From: a bacterium
GTDB lineage: Bacteria > Joyebacterota > Joyebacteria > Joyebacterales > Joyebacteraceae
DNA: 64,000 nt
Assembly: GCA_025774935.1 (NCBI GenBank)
Contig: JALGZK010000005.1
Location: forward strand, 124,001 to 188,000
Direction: 5' to 3'
Each line of letters opens with the position of its first letter. The first letter of the stretch is position 1. This document shows, piece after piece, positions 26,203 through 34,511 of this stretch. Below the pieces are notes generated by a model, which did not search any database, was not told where the DNA came from, and worked only from the letters and a program-made list of their open reading frames with translations. The position numbers and the translations under genes are program-made.

Positions 26203-27242
26203 CAATCCTCTCCCCCGAGGTCCCGGAGTCTCTTCTCGATCTCCTTCACCCGCGCGAACAGCGACGGAAGATGGGTCAGGCATGCGTTTATCCTCTTCGA
26301 GATGGAGTGCTTCCGGGCCGGGTAGCCCGACACGCGCTCGCCCGCGGGGATGGACCCGATGACCCCGGCCTGCGCGCCGACCATCGCACCGTCCCCGATC
26401 TGGATGTGGCCCACGAGGCCGGCCTGACCGGCGAGCACGACGTTCTTCCCGACCTCGGTGCTCCCGGAGATCCCGACCTGGGCGACGATGAGCGAGTCCT
26501 CACCGATCACTACGTTGTGGGCAATCTGCACCAGGTTGTCGATCTTGGTCCCCCTGCCGATGCGCGTCGTCCCGATCGTCGCCCGATCGATACAGACGTT
26601 GGCCCCTATCTCGACGTCGTCCTCGACGACGACGTTCCCCACCTGCGGGACCTTGCGGCAGGTGTCGTCCTCGCGAGCGAAGCCGAACCCGTCGCTCCCA
26701 ATGACCGTGCCCGAGTGCACGATCACCCGGCTCCCGATGACGCACTCGGCCCGAACTGTCACGTTCGCGTGGATCACGGAGTCGTCGCCGACGCTCGCGC
26801 TCCGTCCCATGTAGACCCCGGGATGCACGACGGTCCGATCTCCCAGGACCACTCCCGACAGAATCACGGCGTTCGCGCCCACCGCCACGTCGGCGCCGAG
26901 CTCGGCCGTCGCGTCGACGACAGCCGACGGGTGGACTCCAGGCTCGACGTCCCGCGCGTCCTGCTCGAAGAGCGCCATGACGCGCGCGATCGTGCCGTAT
27001 GCGTTCTCCGCCACGAGGACGGGTCGCCCGTTCGACGAGGCGGCGTCGCGATACTCGCTTCCGACGACCACCGCCGACGCGTGCGTCTCGGCCAGGTACT
27101 GCTCGTACTTCGGGTTCGATAGGAAGGTCAGCTGACCCGGGCCGGCGTCCTTGATCCCCGCCACCCCGGTGAGGACCACCGATCCGTCGCCCACGACCTC
27201 CCCGCCGACGAGCTTTGCCACCTCATCCAGGGTGATGCTCAT
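26202..27242 (-). CDS. lpxD: UDP-3-O-acylglucosamine N-acyltransferase
   Basis: A 346-residue hexapeptide acyltransferase that adds the N-linked hydroxyacyl chain. The N-terminal uridine-binding domain (about 1-105) contains LTFLSNPKYEQYL. The beta-helix carries IGSDGFGFA and LVQIAHNVVIGEDSLIVAQVGISGST, with the catalytic histidine in AHNV. A C-terminal helix follows. It lies 45 bases after the skp/ompH gene, the same order as in many proteobacteria (bamA-skp-lpxD). Confidence 0.95.
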   Translation of the reverse strand: MSITLDEVAKLVGGEVVGDGSVVLTGVAGIKDAGPGQLTFLSNPKYEQYLAETHASAVVVGSEYRDAASSNGRPVLVAENAYGTIARVMALFEQDARDVEPGVHPSAVVDATAELGADVAVGANAVILSGVVLGDRTVVHPGVYMGRSASVGDDSVIHANVTVRAECVIGSRVIVHSGTVIGSDGFGFAREDDTCRKVPQVGNVVVEDDVEIGANVCIDRATIGTTRIGRGTKIDNLVQIAHNVVIGEDSLIVAQVGISGSTEVGKNVVLAGQAGLVGHIQIGDGAMVGAQAGVIGSIPAGERVSGYPARKHSISKRINACLTHLPSLFARVKEIEKRLRDLGGED

Positions 27243-27287
27243 CTGCCGGTCCCTTCACGCGCCGCGGTTCGAGCGGCGCCCATCGGG

Positions 27288-27818
27288 CTATTCGGTCTCA
27301 CCGTTGAGACGGTCGATGATCTGCTGCGTGAGGTCGGTGTCTGGAGCGGCGAATACGATCCCGCCCGGAGCGGCGTCGAAGATCATCGCGTACTCGCCGT
27401 CCTCACCGATCTCGTTGATGATGACGTTGATCCGGTCGAAGACGGGCTGCCACAGCTCGGCCTCCTTCTGCTGAGCGAGCCCGCCGACGCCCCATATCTC
27501 GTTGAGGTACCCTTCGAAGGCGACCTGCTTCTCCCGGATGAGCATCTCCTTCTCCTGGACGGCCTCCTCCGACAGCAGCAACCGCTGGCTCTGGAGCTCG
27601 TTCACGAGAGCCTGGATCTCGCTCTCCATGCCCTCGGCCGCCGTGCGCCACTCGGAGACCGCAGCCTGGAGCTGGGTCTCGATGTCGCGCGCCCCGTTGT
27701 ACTCCACCCGGATCTGCTCTGAGTGGATGTAGGCCACCTTCTCGGCGCTCATAGCCGGTGATAGCGCGAGCGTCACGATGAGGATCGCGCCGACGGCGAC
27801 AGCCGCATTTCGTCTCAA
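27288..27818 (-). CDS. skp: OmpH/Skp family periplasmic chaperone
   Basis: A 176-residue exported protein. No suitable ATG exists ahead of the signal peptide. A TTG at 27818, five bases after GGAGG, starts a hydrophobic signal ending near SPAMSAEKVAYI. The mature part is strongly helical and charged (ELQSQRLLLSEEAVQEKEMLIREKQVA), as in Skp's coiled-coil arms, and ends with a short beta/alpha cap. Skp holds unfolded outer-membrane proteins for BamA, which is encoded immediately upstream. Confidence 0.85.
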   Translation of the reverse strand: MRRNAAVAVGAILIVTLALSPAMSAEKVAYIHSEQIRVEYNGARDIETQLQAAVSEWRTAAEGMESEIQALVNELQSQRLLLSEEAVQEKEMLIREKQVAFEGYLNEIWGVGGLAQQKEAELWQPVFDRINVIINEIGEDGEYAMIFDAAPGGIVFAAPDTDLTQQIIDRLNGETE

Positions 27819-27870
27819 CTGGACCTCCGTGTCCGCGGCGTGCGCGCACTTCCCTCTCGGGGCGCACCGC

Positions 27871-30252
27871 CTAGTATTCGATTCCGAACTGGTAATGGAC
27901 GCGCCACTGCCCCCCGATGACATCGTCGAACCCGTAGCCCACGTCGATGCCCAGGTTGCCCAGAACGGGGACCTCGAGGCGGACACCCGCCCCGACTCCC
28001 CAGAAGAGATTCGTGGGGTCGGTCAGCTCGACCGCGTTCCACGTGTTGCCGGCGTCGACGAACCCGAGCACGTAGATCGGCATCTGCTCGCGCTCGTCCG
28101 TCACGGCGAACTTGAGTTCCAGGCCCCCCAGCAGCATCGTACGGCCACCGTAGAGCTCGTTCCCCGAGGGGAGAATCGCCCGGTTGTCGTATCCCCTCAC
28201 GCCGTTCAGACCGACGCCGCCGAGCTCGAACCTGGTGTCCTGCGGGACCGTGTTCGGATCGCCGTAGCCGGTGACGAGCCCTCCTCTGGCGTGGAGCGTG
28301 AATGTCGTCCGCCAGAACACGGGGATGAACTTCCGCGTGTCCAGGACGTACCGCTGGTACTCGACGTCTCCGCCCATGGCGTTCCCGAAGAGGTCGGCGG
28401 TGAACCTCGTGTAGCTGCCCAGCCTGGGATGGAACCTCCGGTCGGTCGTGCGTCTCACGAGCGTCCCGGTGATGCCGCTCCGCCACTCCCAGTTCGACGG
28501 GATGCGCGTGTATGTGTCAGTGTCGGTCCCGGTCGAGTCGGTGACCGTCACCTCCGTGTACTCGTGCAGGTTGAACTGCTCCAGCGTGTACCTGCCGTAG
28601 AGCATCGTGGTCCGCGAGCCGAAGAACGGCCAGCCGATGCGGAGGGCGCCTCCGCGCCTCTTGCGCTCGACGATGTAGCGGCTCGACGCGTCGTCCCTGT
28701 TGATCTCGTCGGCGATCGAGTCGGGATAGGCGTCCTCGTAGAAGTCGGTGCCTAGCGACGTGTAGTACCGCCTGTCGTCCGTGTCGTAGATGTCGAAGCC
28801 GACGGAGAGCTCGCGGTCCATGAACCACGGTTCCGTGAATCCCAGGATGAGCTCGGTGTTGTTCTTCCCGAACTCCCACTTGAGGTCGAGGAAACGGCCG
28901 TTGCCGAACAGGTTCGCCTCGCTGAGCTCGATGAAGCCGGTGATGCCCCGTTCGCTCGTGTGGGACACACCGACGCCGGCACGACCCGTCTGACGTTCCT
29001 CGACAGCGAAGACGAGGTCGATGTTGTCCTGATCGGCGCCCTCGGCGAACTCGACGAACGGTCCGTCGAAGAACCCCAGGTTCGCGACCTTCCTCTGGCT
29101 CGCGATGACCTCCGACGTCTGGTAGAGGTCGCCAGGCTTCACAGTGAGCTCGCGCCGTATGATCTTCTCCTGAGTCCGGCTGTTGCCCACGATGTGGATC
29201 TGGCCGATCTTGGCCGGCTCGCCCTCGTCGACGTGGAAGACCAGTCGGAGCTCGTTCGCCGACTGGACGTCCTCGGTGTGGTAGATCCTGACGTGGATGT
29301 ACCCGCGCTCCCCGTACCAGCTGTACGCGTCGCGGATCGATTCCTCAGCCAGCGCGGGCCTGTAGACGTCTCCGACCCGCAGTCTCGTGAGATTGATGAG
29401 CCCGTTCGCGGCGAACTCCGAGGTCCCGGTCCACTCCACCGCGGAGATCGTGTACAGCTCGCCCTCTTCGATGATAATCGTTATGTCGACCCTCTCGCCG
29501 GTCTCGTCGAACTCGGTCTCGTAGCCGGCGACCTTGGCGTCGATGTACCCCTCCTCGTGGTACCGGGCCACGAGCTTGTCGAGGTCCTCCCTGAGTGCGT
29601 CGCGGTCGAGGTGCGCATCGGTCCTCCACCACCTGTCTTCCTTGGTCTCCATCACCTTCTGGAGGTCCGTCTCGTCGAGGACCGTGATGCCCTCGAATCC
29701 GATGCTCGTGACGGTGACCTGGGACCCCTCATCGATCGCGACGCGTACCTTGACGGTGTTCTCGGATGTCGGCTCGGACACGATGTCGACGGAGGCCGAC
29801 AGGAACCCCTCGTCGTCGTAGAGGGCGAGGATCGCTGCCCGGGAGTCCTCGATCTTGCCCGGGTCGGCCGGTCTCCCCTCCTCCAGGACGACGACGTCCC
29901 GGATGTCGCTGGTCCCGATCTTGTCGTTCCCGGTGATCTCTATCTCAGTGACCCTGGGACGCTCCTCGACGACGACGACGAGCGCTACGGCGCCCCCCTC
30001 GGCATCCTCGGCGTAGACCTGGACGTCCGAGAAGTTCCCCAGATCGTAGAGCCTGTGGACGCCCTCCCGGAGCGCCTCGGCCGTGGGCTCCTCCCCGATC
30101 CTGAGCCCGAAGGTCAGGAGGATCCGGTCCGTCGAGACGTACCTGTTCCCCTCGACACTGATCCCGCTCACCGTCTGCGCGCGGAGCGCTCCCGAACACA
30201 GCAATACGAGCGACAGGATCAGGCCTGAGAGTACGAGTGCGCGCATGCGCAT
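27871..30252 (-). CDS. bamA: BamA outer-membrane protein assembly factor (Omp85)
   Basis: A 793-residue precursor. The ATG at 30252 follows GGAGG and opens a signal peptide ending near SGALRAQTV. Five POTRA domains (about residues 25-400) precede a 16-strand barrel. The loop-6 motif appears as GLNGVRGYDNR, and the chain ends in the aromatic FGIEY. It inserts beta-barrel proteins into the outer membrane with BamD, encoded at 47208-47984. A candidate promoter lies within 65 bases upstream, so bamA and the lpx genes may be transcribed independently of tamB. Confidence 0.95.
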   Translation of the reverse strand: MRMRALVLSGLILSLVLLCSGALRAQTVSGISVEGNRYVSTDRILLTFGLRIGEEPTAEALREGVHRLYDLGNFSDVQVYAEDAEGGAVALVVVVEERPRVTEIEITGNDKIGTSDIRDVVVLEEGRPADPGKIEDSRAAILALYDDEGFLSASVDIVSEPTSENTVKVRVAIDEGSQVTVTSIGFEGITVLDETDLQKVMETKEDRWWRTDAHLDRDALREDLDKLVARYHEEGYIDAKVAGYETEFDETGERVDITIIIEEGELYTISAVEWTGTSEFAANGLINLTRLRVGDVYRPALAEESIRDAYSWYGERGYIHVRIYHTEDVQSANELRLVFHVDEGEPAKIGQIHIVGNSRTQEKIIRRELTVKPGDLYQTSEVIASQRKVANLGFFDGPFVEFAEGADQDNIDLVFAVEERQTGRAGVGVSHTSERGITGFIELSEANLFGNGRFLDLKWEFGKNNTELILGFTEPWFMDRELSVGFDIYDTDDRRYYTSLGTDFYEDAYPDSIADEINRDDASSRYIVERKRRGGALRIGWPFFGSRTTMLYGRYTLEQFNLHEYTEVTVTDSTGTDTDTYTRIPSNWEWRSGITGTLVRRTTDRRFHPRLGSYTRFTADLFGNAMGGDVEYQRYVLDTRKFIPVFWRTTFTLHARGGLVTGYGDPNTVPQDTRFELGGVGLNGVRGYDNRAILPSGNELYGGRTMLLGGLELKFAVTDEREQMPIYVLGFVDAGNTWNAVELTDPTNLFWGVGAGVRLEVPVLGNLGIDVGYGFDDVIGGQWRVHYQFGIEY

Positions 30253-30285
30253 CGTGCACACCTCCGTATCCTGCGTCGACGCGGC

Positions 30286-30314
30286 ATCGTAGCACAGCGC
30301 CCACGCAGAGTAAA
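30286..30314 (-). promoter_or_regulatory. Candidate internal promoter before bamA
   Basis: TTTACT (30309-30314), 17 bases, then TACGAT (30286-30291) preceded by TGC as an extended -10, all on the minus strand. The start would be near 30279, about 27 bases ahead of bamA. It would drive bamA, skp and the lipid A genes apart from the long upstream run. Confidence 0.45.
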
Positions 30315-30371
30315 CCAAAACTTCGTCAGCGGAACTTGCCCTGGGAGATACAGTTACAGCGATCACGACCC

Positions 30372-33300
30372 CTAGAACAGGTAGCGGTTCTCAATCGTGA
30401 TTCTGCGCTCCCAGCCGGGCCAGGTGGGATCGTACACCACCCTCAAGGAAAGAGACGTGTTGCGGGATACCTCGTATTCAAGGCCGAATTCCTGCTTCAC
30501 GGCCAGCTGCTGGTCGCCCACGGCTGCGTTGTAGCTGTCGACCCGCCCGACGTACGAGATCAGCCAGTGCTCCGCGAAGTACTTGCCGAGGAGAAGCCGC
30601 GAGTCGCCGAGGAACGGGACGTACGTCGAGCTGGACGACTGAGCGCTCCAGCCGTCGACCTTCGAGATGAAGTGCTGGATGAAGTCGACGTCGATCCGGA
30701 CGAGGTCCAGGTGGAGGTTCCGGCGCATCCGGGCCTCGATTGGCGCCAGGATCGGGCGCATGACCACCCCCGCGATCTGCCCGCCGATCACGTCGATGGC
30801 CTCCCTGCGCTCCAGGGCGGCCTGCTCTCCCCCTTCGAGGAGGTCGTAGGAGACCCCGTATGTCAGCCTCGAGAGTACCTTCTCGCGCGTGTTGTCCTCC
30901 GGGGCGTCCGACGTGAGCTGAAGGGCGCTCTCGTCGAGAGGCGCCCCGGGCGCCGTCGCGAGCGGGAGCGCCGCTTCGATCGTGTCCATCTTGAGCGTGA
31001 TGGTCGTCCCGTCCTGCACCTTGGTGTCGGCCTCGACGAAGAACCGCGGCGGCTCGCAGAAGGGCGGGAAGTCGACCGACGCCAGCCTGACGTCGAAATC
31101 GCTGTTCGCGTAGGTCACGGTGCCGTGCGTCGACTCGACGTGCCCCTCCACGCACAGGTCACCACCCTCTGCCGGCACGCCACGGAAGTAGAGGCTGCTG
31201 CCTCGCTCGAGCCTCAGGCTCGCGTCGGTGCGGCGGTACCAGACGTTCCGTCCGGCCGACATGCGGAGGGCCAGATCGGCGGTCTCGATGAAGCCGAGAG
31301 CCCCTTCCTCTTCGGTGTCCTCGAAGGGATACGTGAACGACATGTCGTTGTACTCGAGCTCTCCCCAGACGAGCGGGTGATCGTCGGGGCCGGCGATGAA
31401 CGCCTCGGGCGCTCCATCCTGGCCTCTCACGGTGATCCTCCCGACGTCTCCGGGGGGCATGAGCTCCGGGATCGCCGCCTCTACGCCCTCCGGGTCCGTC
31501 GTGAGCGTCAACACTCCGAGGTCGATCCCGCCCATATGCAGGGAGGGCACCAATCGGCCCTCGAGCGTGACGCCGCGGCGGCTCCCGAGCGTGATGCGGT
31601 TCCCGCTGACCAGGCCCGTGACCATCGCCTCTGCCACCGCGCCGTCGAGGATCTCGGCCCTGACCTCCACGTCCTCGATCTCGTCGAAGAGCGCCACAGG
31701 GGCCGCGCGGTCGGCTCTGGCGTCGAGCCGCGCGCTCGCCACCGCGACCTCGCCGCCTTCCCAGACGAGGTGAGCGCTCAGCCGCCCCTCTCCCCCCTCG
31801 CTCCGTCCGAGCGACGCGAGTTCGAAGAGAAGAGCCAGCGGGTCTCCGTCCACATCGATCGTGAGCGAACCCTCGCCGGGCTCTTCTCCACCCTCGGGTT
31901 CGCCGTACGGCACCCGCCCGGAGGCCGAGAGCCTGTAGATCCCGCTCCTCTCGAGGGCGAGCGGGTCGACGCGCGCGAGGCCGCCCGCGCCGGTGATCCT
32001 CGCCGAGAACTCGTCGAACGGGATCCCCGCGAACTCGCCGTCGCTCGCCGAGATCCTCGCGTCGAAGTTCGGATCGCGCGTCTCCCCTCCGATGCCCATC
32101 GTCATGTCGAAGCGCGACTCGGCCCCCCCGCCGAGGATCGGGCCCGGGATGCCCTCGCCCCGGACGGAGAGCATGATGTCGCCGTCGAGGTCCGCCGAGC
32201 CGTCGGCGCTTGCGATCGTCCGGCCGCCGTGCGTGACCGTGAACTCGTCGATGGCAAGGTCGCCGTCCCTGAGGACGGCGAGCAGCGCGGCGTCGAGGTC
32301 CGTGACACCCGCGAACTCCGCGTCCCCGATCTGCAACTGGACGCTCGACTCGAGCTCCTCGAGCGTGCCGTGGACCGAGACTGAGGCGAAGGCGAGACCG
32401 GCGAGACCTTCCGGCGGCTCAGCCCCGGACACCATGGTGATGATGTCGCGAAGGTCCGCCTCGGACACCACGAGGCTCGCCAGGAGCGGCCTCTCTCCCG
32501 TGAGTCCCACGCTCGCGTGCGCCTCGCCAACTCCCCCGATGTCGGCGGAGTCGAACACGATCCGCTCACCGTCGTACGCGAGATCGGCGGTGAAAGGCAC
32601 GCGCACGCCCCTGACGGCGGCGTCCTCGGACCGCACTGACAGCGCGAGGTCGGGACCCTCAGTCGTCTCCCGATAACCCCCGGTGACCCCGAGCGTCGCC
32701 TTCGAGTGGGTCCCCTCCACCACGACGTTCCCCTCGACCGCGAGGTCGGCAGGCGAGCCTTCGAGGCGGAGCGCCCCGTCAAGGGTCGCCTGCAGGACCG
32801 AGCCCTCCTTCGACCCAAGGAGTGAGTCGACGGGGAGGGCTGAGAGAACCAGCTCGGCGCCGACGACGGGATCTGCGAACAGGTCGGTGACCTCGCCGTT
32901 CAGTGAGAACGTGCCGTCGGCCGCGCCGAGCGAGACAGTGAGCGAACCGTCTCTCATGAGGACCCCGCCGGCGCCGTCGCCGATCCCGACGGCCCCGACC
33001 GCGAGGTCGCGCCACCGCATGATCGACTCCACGTCGAGCCGTTCGGTGGTGCCCTCTGCCTCGAAGTCTAGAAGGTCGAGCGAACCCTCCGCCGTGCCCC
33101 AGGTGAGAAGCTCCGACAGCGTCGAGAGATCGAGTCCCACGACGTCACCGCCCGCTTCGACGTCCCAGGGCTCGCCCTCGGCGGCGCGCCCCACAGTGCC
33201 GCGGAGGTCGAACGTGCCGCCGAGGGCCTCTGCGCGGGCCGAATGCACCTCGATCACGTCGCCGGCGAGCTCGCCCGCGGCCCTCACGTTCGATACGGGC

Positions 33301-34403
33301 ACGCCGTCGACGACGAGCTCGCGGGATTCCGCCTCGATGCCGACCACCGGGTCGTCGAGCGTCCCCCTTATCAGCAGGTCGACGTCGACCGTCCCCTCGA
33401 GCTCGAACGGCGTCCCGCCGACGATCTCGACGAGAGGCGTGAGCGGCACGCCGACCGCGCGCCCCGTGACCCCCCGAAGGTCGCACGCCGATATGCAGAA
33501 CGCTCCGGCGGCGCTCCACTCCGCGTCACGCCAATGCCCTTCCAGGCGGGTAAAGTCGAGAACGTCACCGTCGAACCGCCCCTCGCCCTCGACGTCGGTG
33601 AGACGCTCGCCGAAGTCCAGAATCTCCATTACACCGCCCGAGAGCGCGAAATCGATCTCGAGCGAACCCGAGCCGCTGCCGGAATTCGCCAGGAAGGTCG
33701 CGTCGATCTCCCCCTCGACCGGATCGAGCGGGACGCTCTCCGGCAGCGGAAGCCCGCGCGAGAGGACGGCGTCCTCGAGAGCGCCCTCGGCCGTGAGCGT
33801 CTGAGCGACCACGTCCCACGCGAGGTCGGCCGTGAGGTTGCCGGTTCCGCCTAGGCAGCTCGCCACTACCCTTCCCTCGATCGCTCCGTCCTCCTGCCGC
33901 TCGAGGAGGAGGTCGATCGACGACACAAACGCGCTGCGCCCCGTCGCGGCGTCCTCGAAGACGACGGTACCGTCGGAGACACCGACGTAGTCGGGCAGGA
34001 GCTCGGCCAGCCTCGCGGGGTCGAACTGCCCCGAGGTGTCGGGCTGGCCCCCGCCGTACACGACGCGCACTCGCGGGCCGTTCAGGATGACGCTCCCGAG
34101 CGCGCGCTGCGCCTCGAGGCCGCCCGCCAGGAACCTGCGGTAGCTCACGTTCACGGTCGCCGAGGGCACGTAGACGGAGCCCGCCTCCTCGAGATCGATG
34201 ACGACGTCGCCGATGTGCAGCGAGGCGAGCCCGATGTCGAGCTCGCCTATCGACAGCTGTCCTTCTACGTTGGGCATGATGCGCGAGAGGACCGCGCGCT
34301 TGACCGCGGGATGACGTGATCCGACCCTGACCCCCAGGAACCCCAGGGGCACGAGGCCAACGATCACAACTGCGAGGACGACGACCCACCTGCGGTGTCG
34401 CAT
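30372..34403 (-). CDS. tamB: TamB/DUF490-type envelope translocation protein
   Basis: A 1343-residue protein with an N-terminal signal anchor (about residues 5-26) followed by a very long beta-rich periplasmic body with many AsmA-like stretches, and a C-terminal DUF490 domain (about 1060-1343) that ends in NRYLF. Such AsmA-superfamily bridges span the periplasm and are implicated in outer-membrane protein assembly and lipid transport. It sits between clpC and bamA, which agrees with an envelope-assembly role. A hairpin overlapping its ribosome site may control translation. Confidence 0.85.
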   Translation of the reverse strand: MRHRRWVVVLAVVIVGLVPLGFLGVRVGSRHPAVKRAVLSRIMPNVEGQLSIGELDIGLASLHIGDVVIDLEEAGSVYVPSATVNVSYRRFLAGGLEAQRALGSVILNGPRVRVVYGGGQPDTSGQFDPARLAELLPDYVGVSDGTVVFEDAATGRSAFVSSIDLLLERQEDGAIEGRVVASCLGGTGNLTADLAWDVVAQTLTAEGALEDAVLSRGLPLPESVPLDPVEGEIDATFLANSGSGSGSLEIDFALSGGVMEILDFGERLTDVEGEGRFDGDVLDFTRLEGHWRDAEWSAAGAFCISACDLRGVTGRAVGVPLTPLVEIVGGTPFELEGTVDVDLLIRGTLDDPVVGIEAESRELVVDGVPVSNVRAAGELAGDVIEVHSARAEALGGTFDLRGTVGRAAEGEPWDVEAGGDVVGLDLSTLSELLTWGTAEGSLDLLDFEAEGTTERLDVESIMRWRDLAVGAVGIGDGAGGVLMRDGSLTVSLGAADGTFSLNGEVTDLFADPVVGAELVLSALPVDSLLGSKEGSVLQATLDGALRLEGSPADLAVEGNVVVEGTHSKATLGVTGGYRETTEGPDLALSVRSEDAAVRGVRVPFTADLAYDGERIVFDSADIGGVGEAHASVGLTGERPLLASLVVSEADLRDIITMVSGAEPPEGLAGLAFASVSVHGTLEELESSVQLQIGDAEFAGVTDLDAALLAVLRDGDLAIDEFTVTHGGRTIASADGSADLDGDIMLSVRGEGIPGPILGGGAESRFDMTMGIGGETRDPNFDARISASDGEFAGIPFDEFSARITGAGGLARVDPLALERSGIYRLSASGRVPYGEPEGGEEPGEGSLTIDVDGDPLALLFELASLGRSEGGEGRLSAHLVWEGGEVAVASARLDARADRAAPVALFDEIEDVEVRAEILDGAVAEAMVTGLVSGNRITLGSRRGVTLEGRLVPSLHMGGIDLGVLTLTTDPEGVEAAIPELMPPGDVGRITVRGQDGAPEAFIAGPDDHPLVWGELEYNDMSFTYPFEDTEEEGALGFIETADLALRMSAGRNVWYRRTDASLRLERGSSLYFRGVPAEGGDLCVEGHVESTHGTVTYANSDFDVRLASVDFPPFCEPPRFFVEADTKVQDGTTITLKMDTIEAALPLATAPGAPLDESALQLTSDAPEDNTREKVLSRLTYGVSYDLLEGGEQAALERREAIDVIGGQIAGVVMRPILAPIEARMRRNLHLDLVRIDVDFIQHFISKVDGWSAQSSSSTYVPFLGDSRLLLGKYFAEHWLISYVGRVDSYNAAVGDQQLAVKQEFGLEYEVSRNTSLSLRVVYDPTWPGWERRITIENRYLF

Positions 34404-34413
34404 TCGCTCGGTG

Positions 34414-34430
34414 CTTCCCGGTCCGGGAAG
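34414..34430 (-). promoter_or_regulatory. Hairpin covering the tamB ribosome site
   Basis: On the mRNA, CTTCCCGG pairs with CCGGGAAG. The second arm contains GGGAAG, the only plausible Shine-Dalgarno, ten bases before the tamB ATG. The 108-base gap from clpC to tamB shows no clear promoter, so this structure is the main feature in it. Confidence 0.5.
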
Positions 34431-34511
34431 TCGCAGAGACCCCCGAGGACGTGGGCCGCCGCTCTCAGGTGCGGTGGACCGGCGTGCGGGCCCTCTGCGG
34501 CCTTCTCCCCC

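Noticed and set aside
30237-32384. Long plus-strand open frame of 715 codons opposite tamB
   Set aside because: Antisense shadow of a high-GC gene: arginine- and glutamate-rich, no domain, and tamB on the other strand has signal anchor and DUF490 features.
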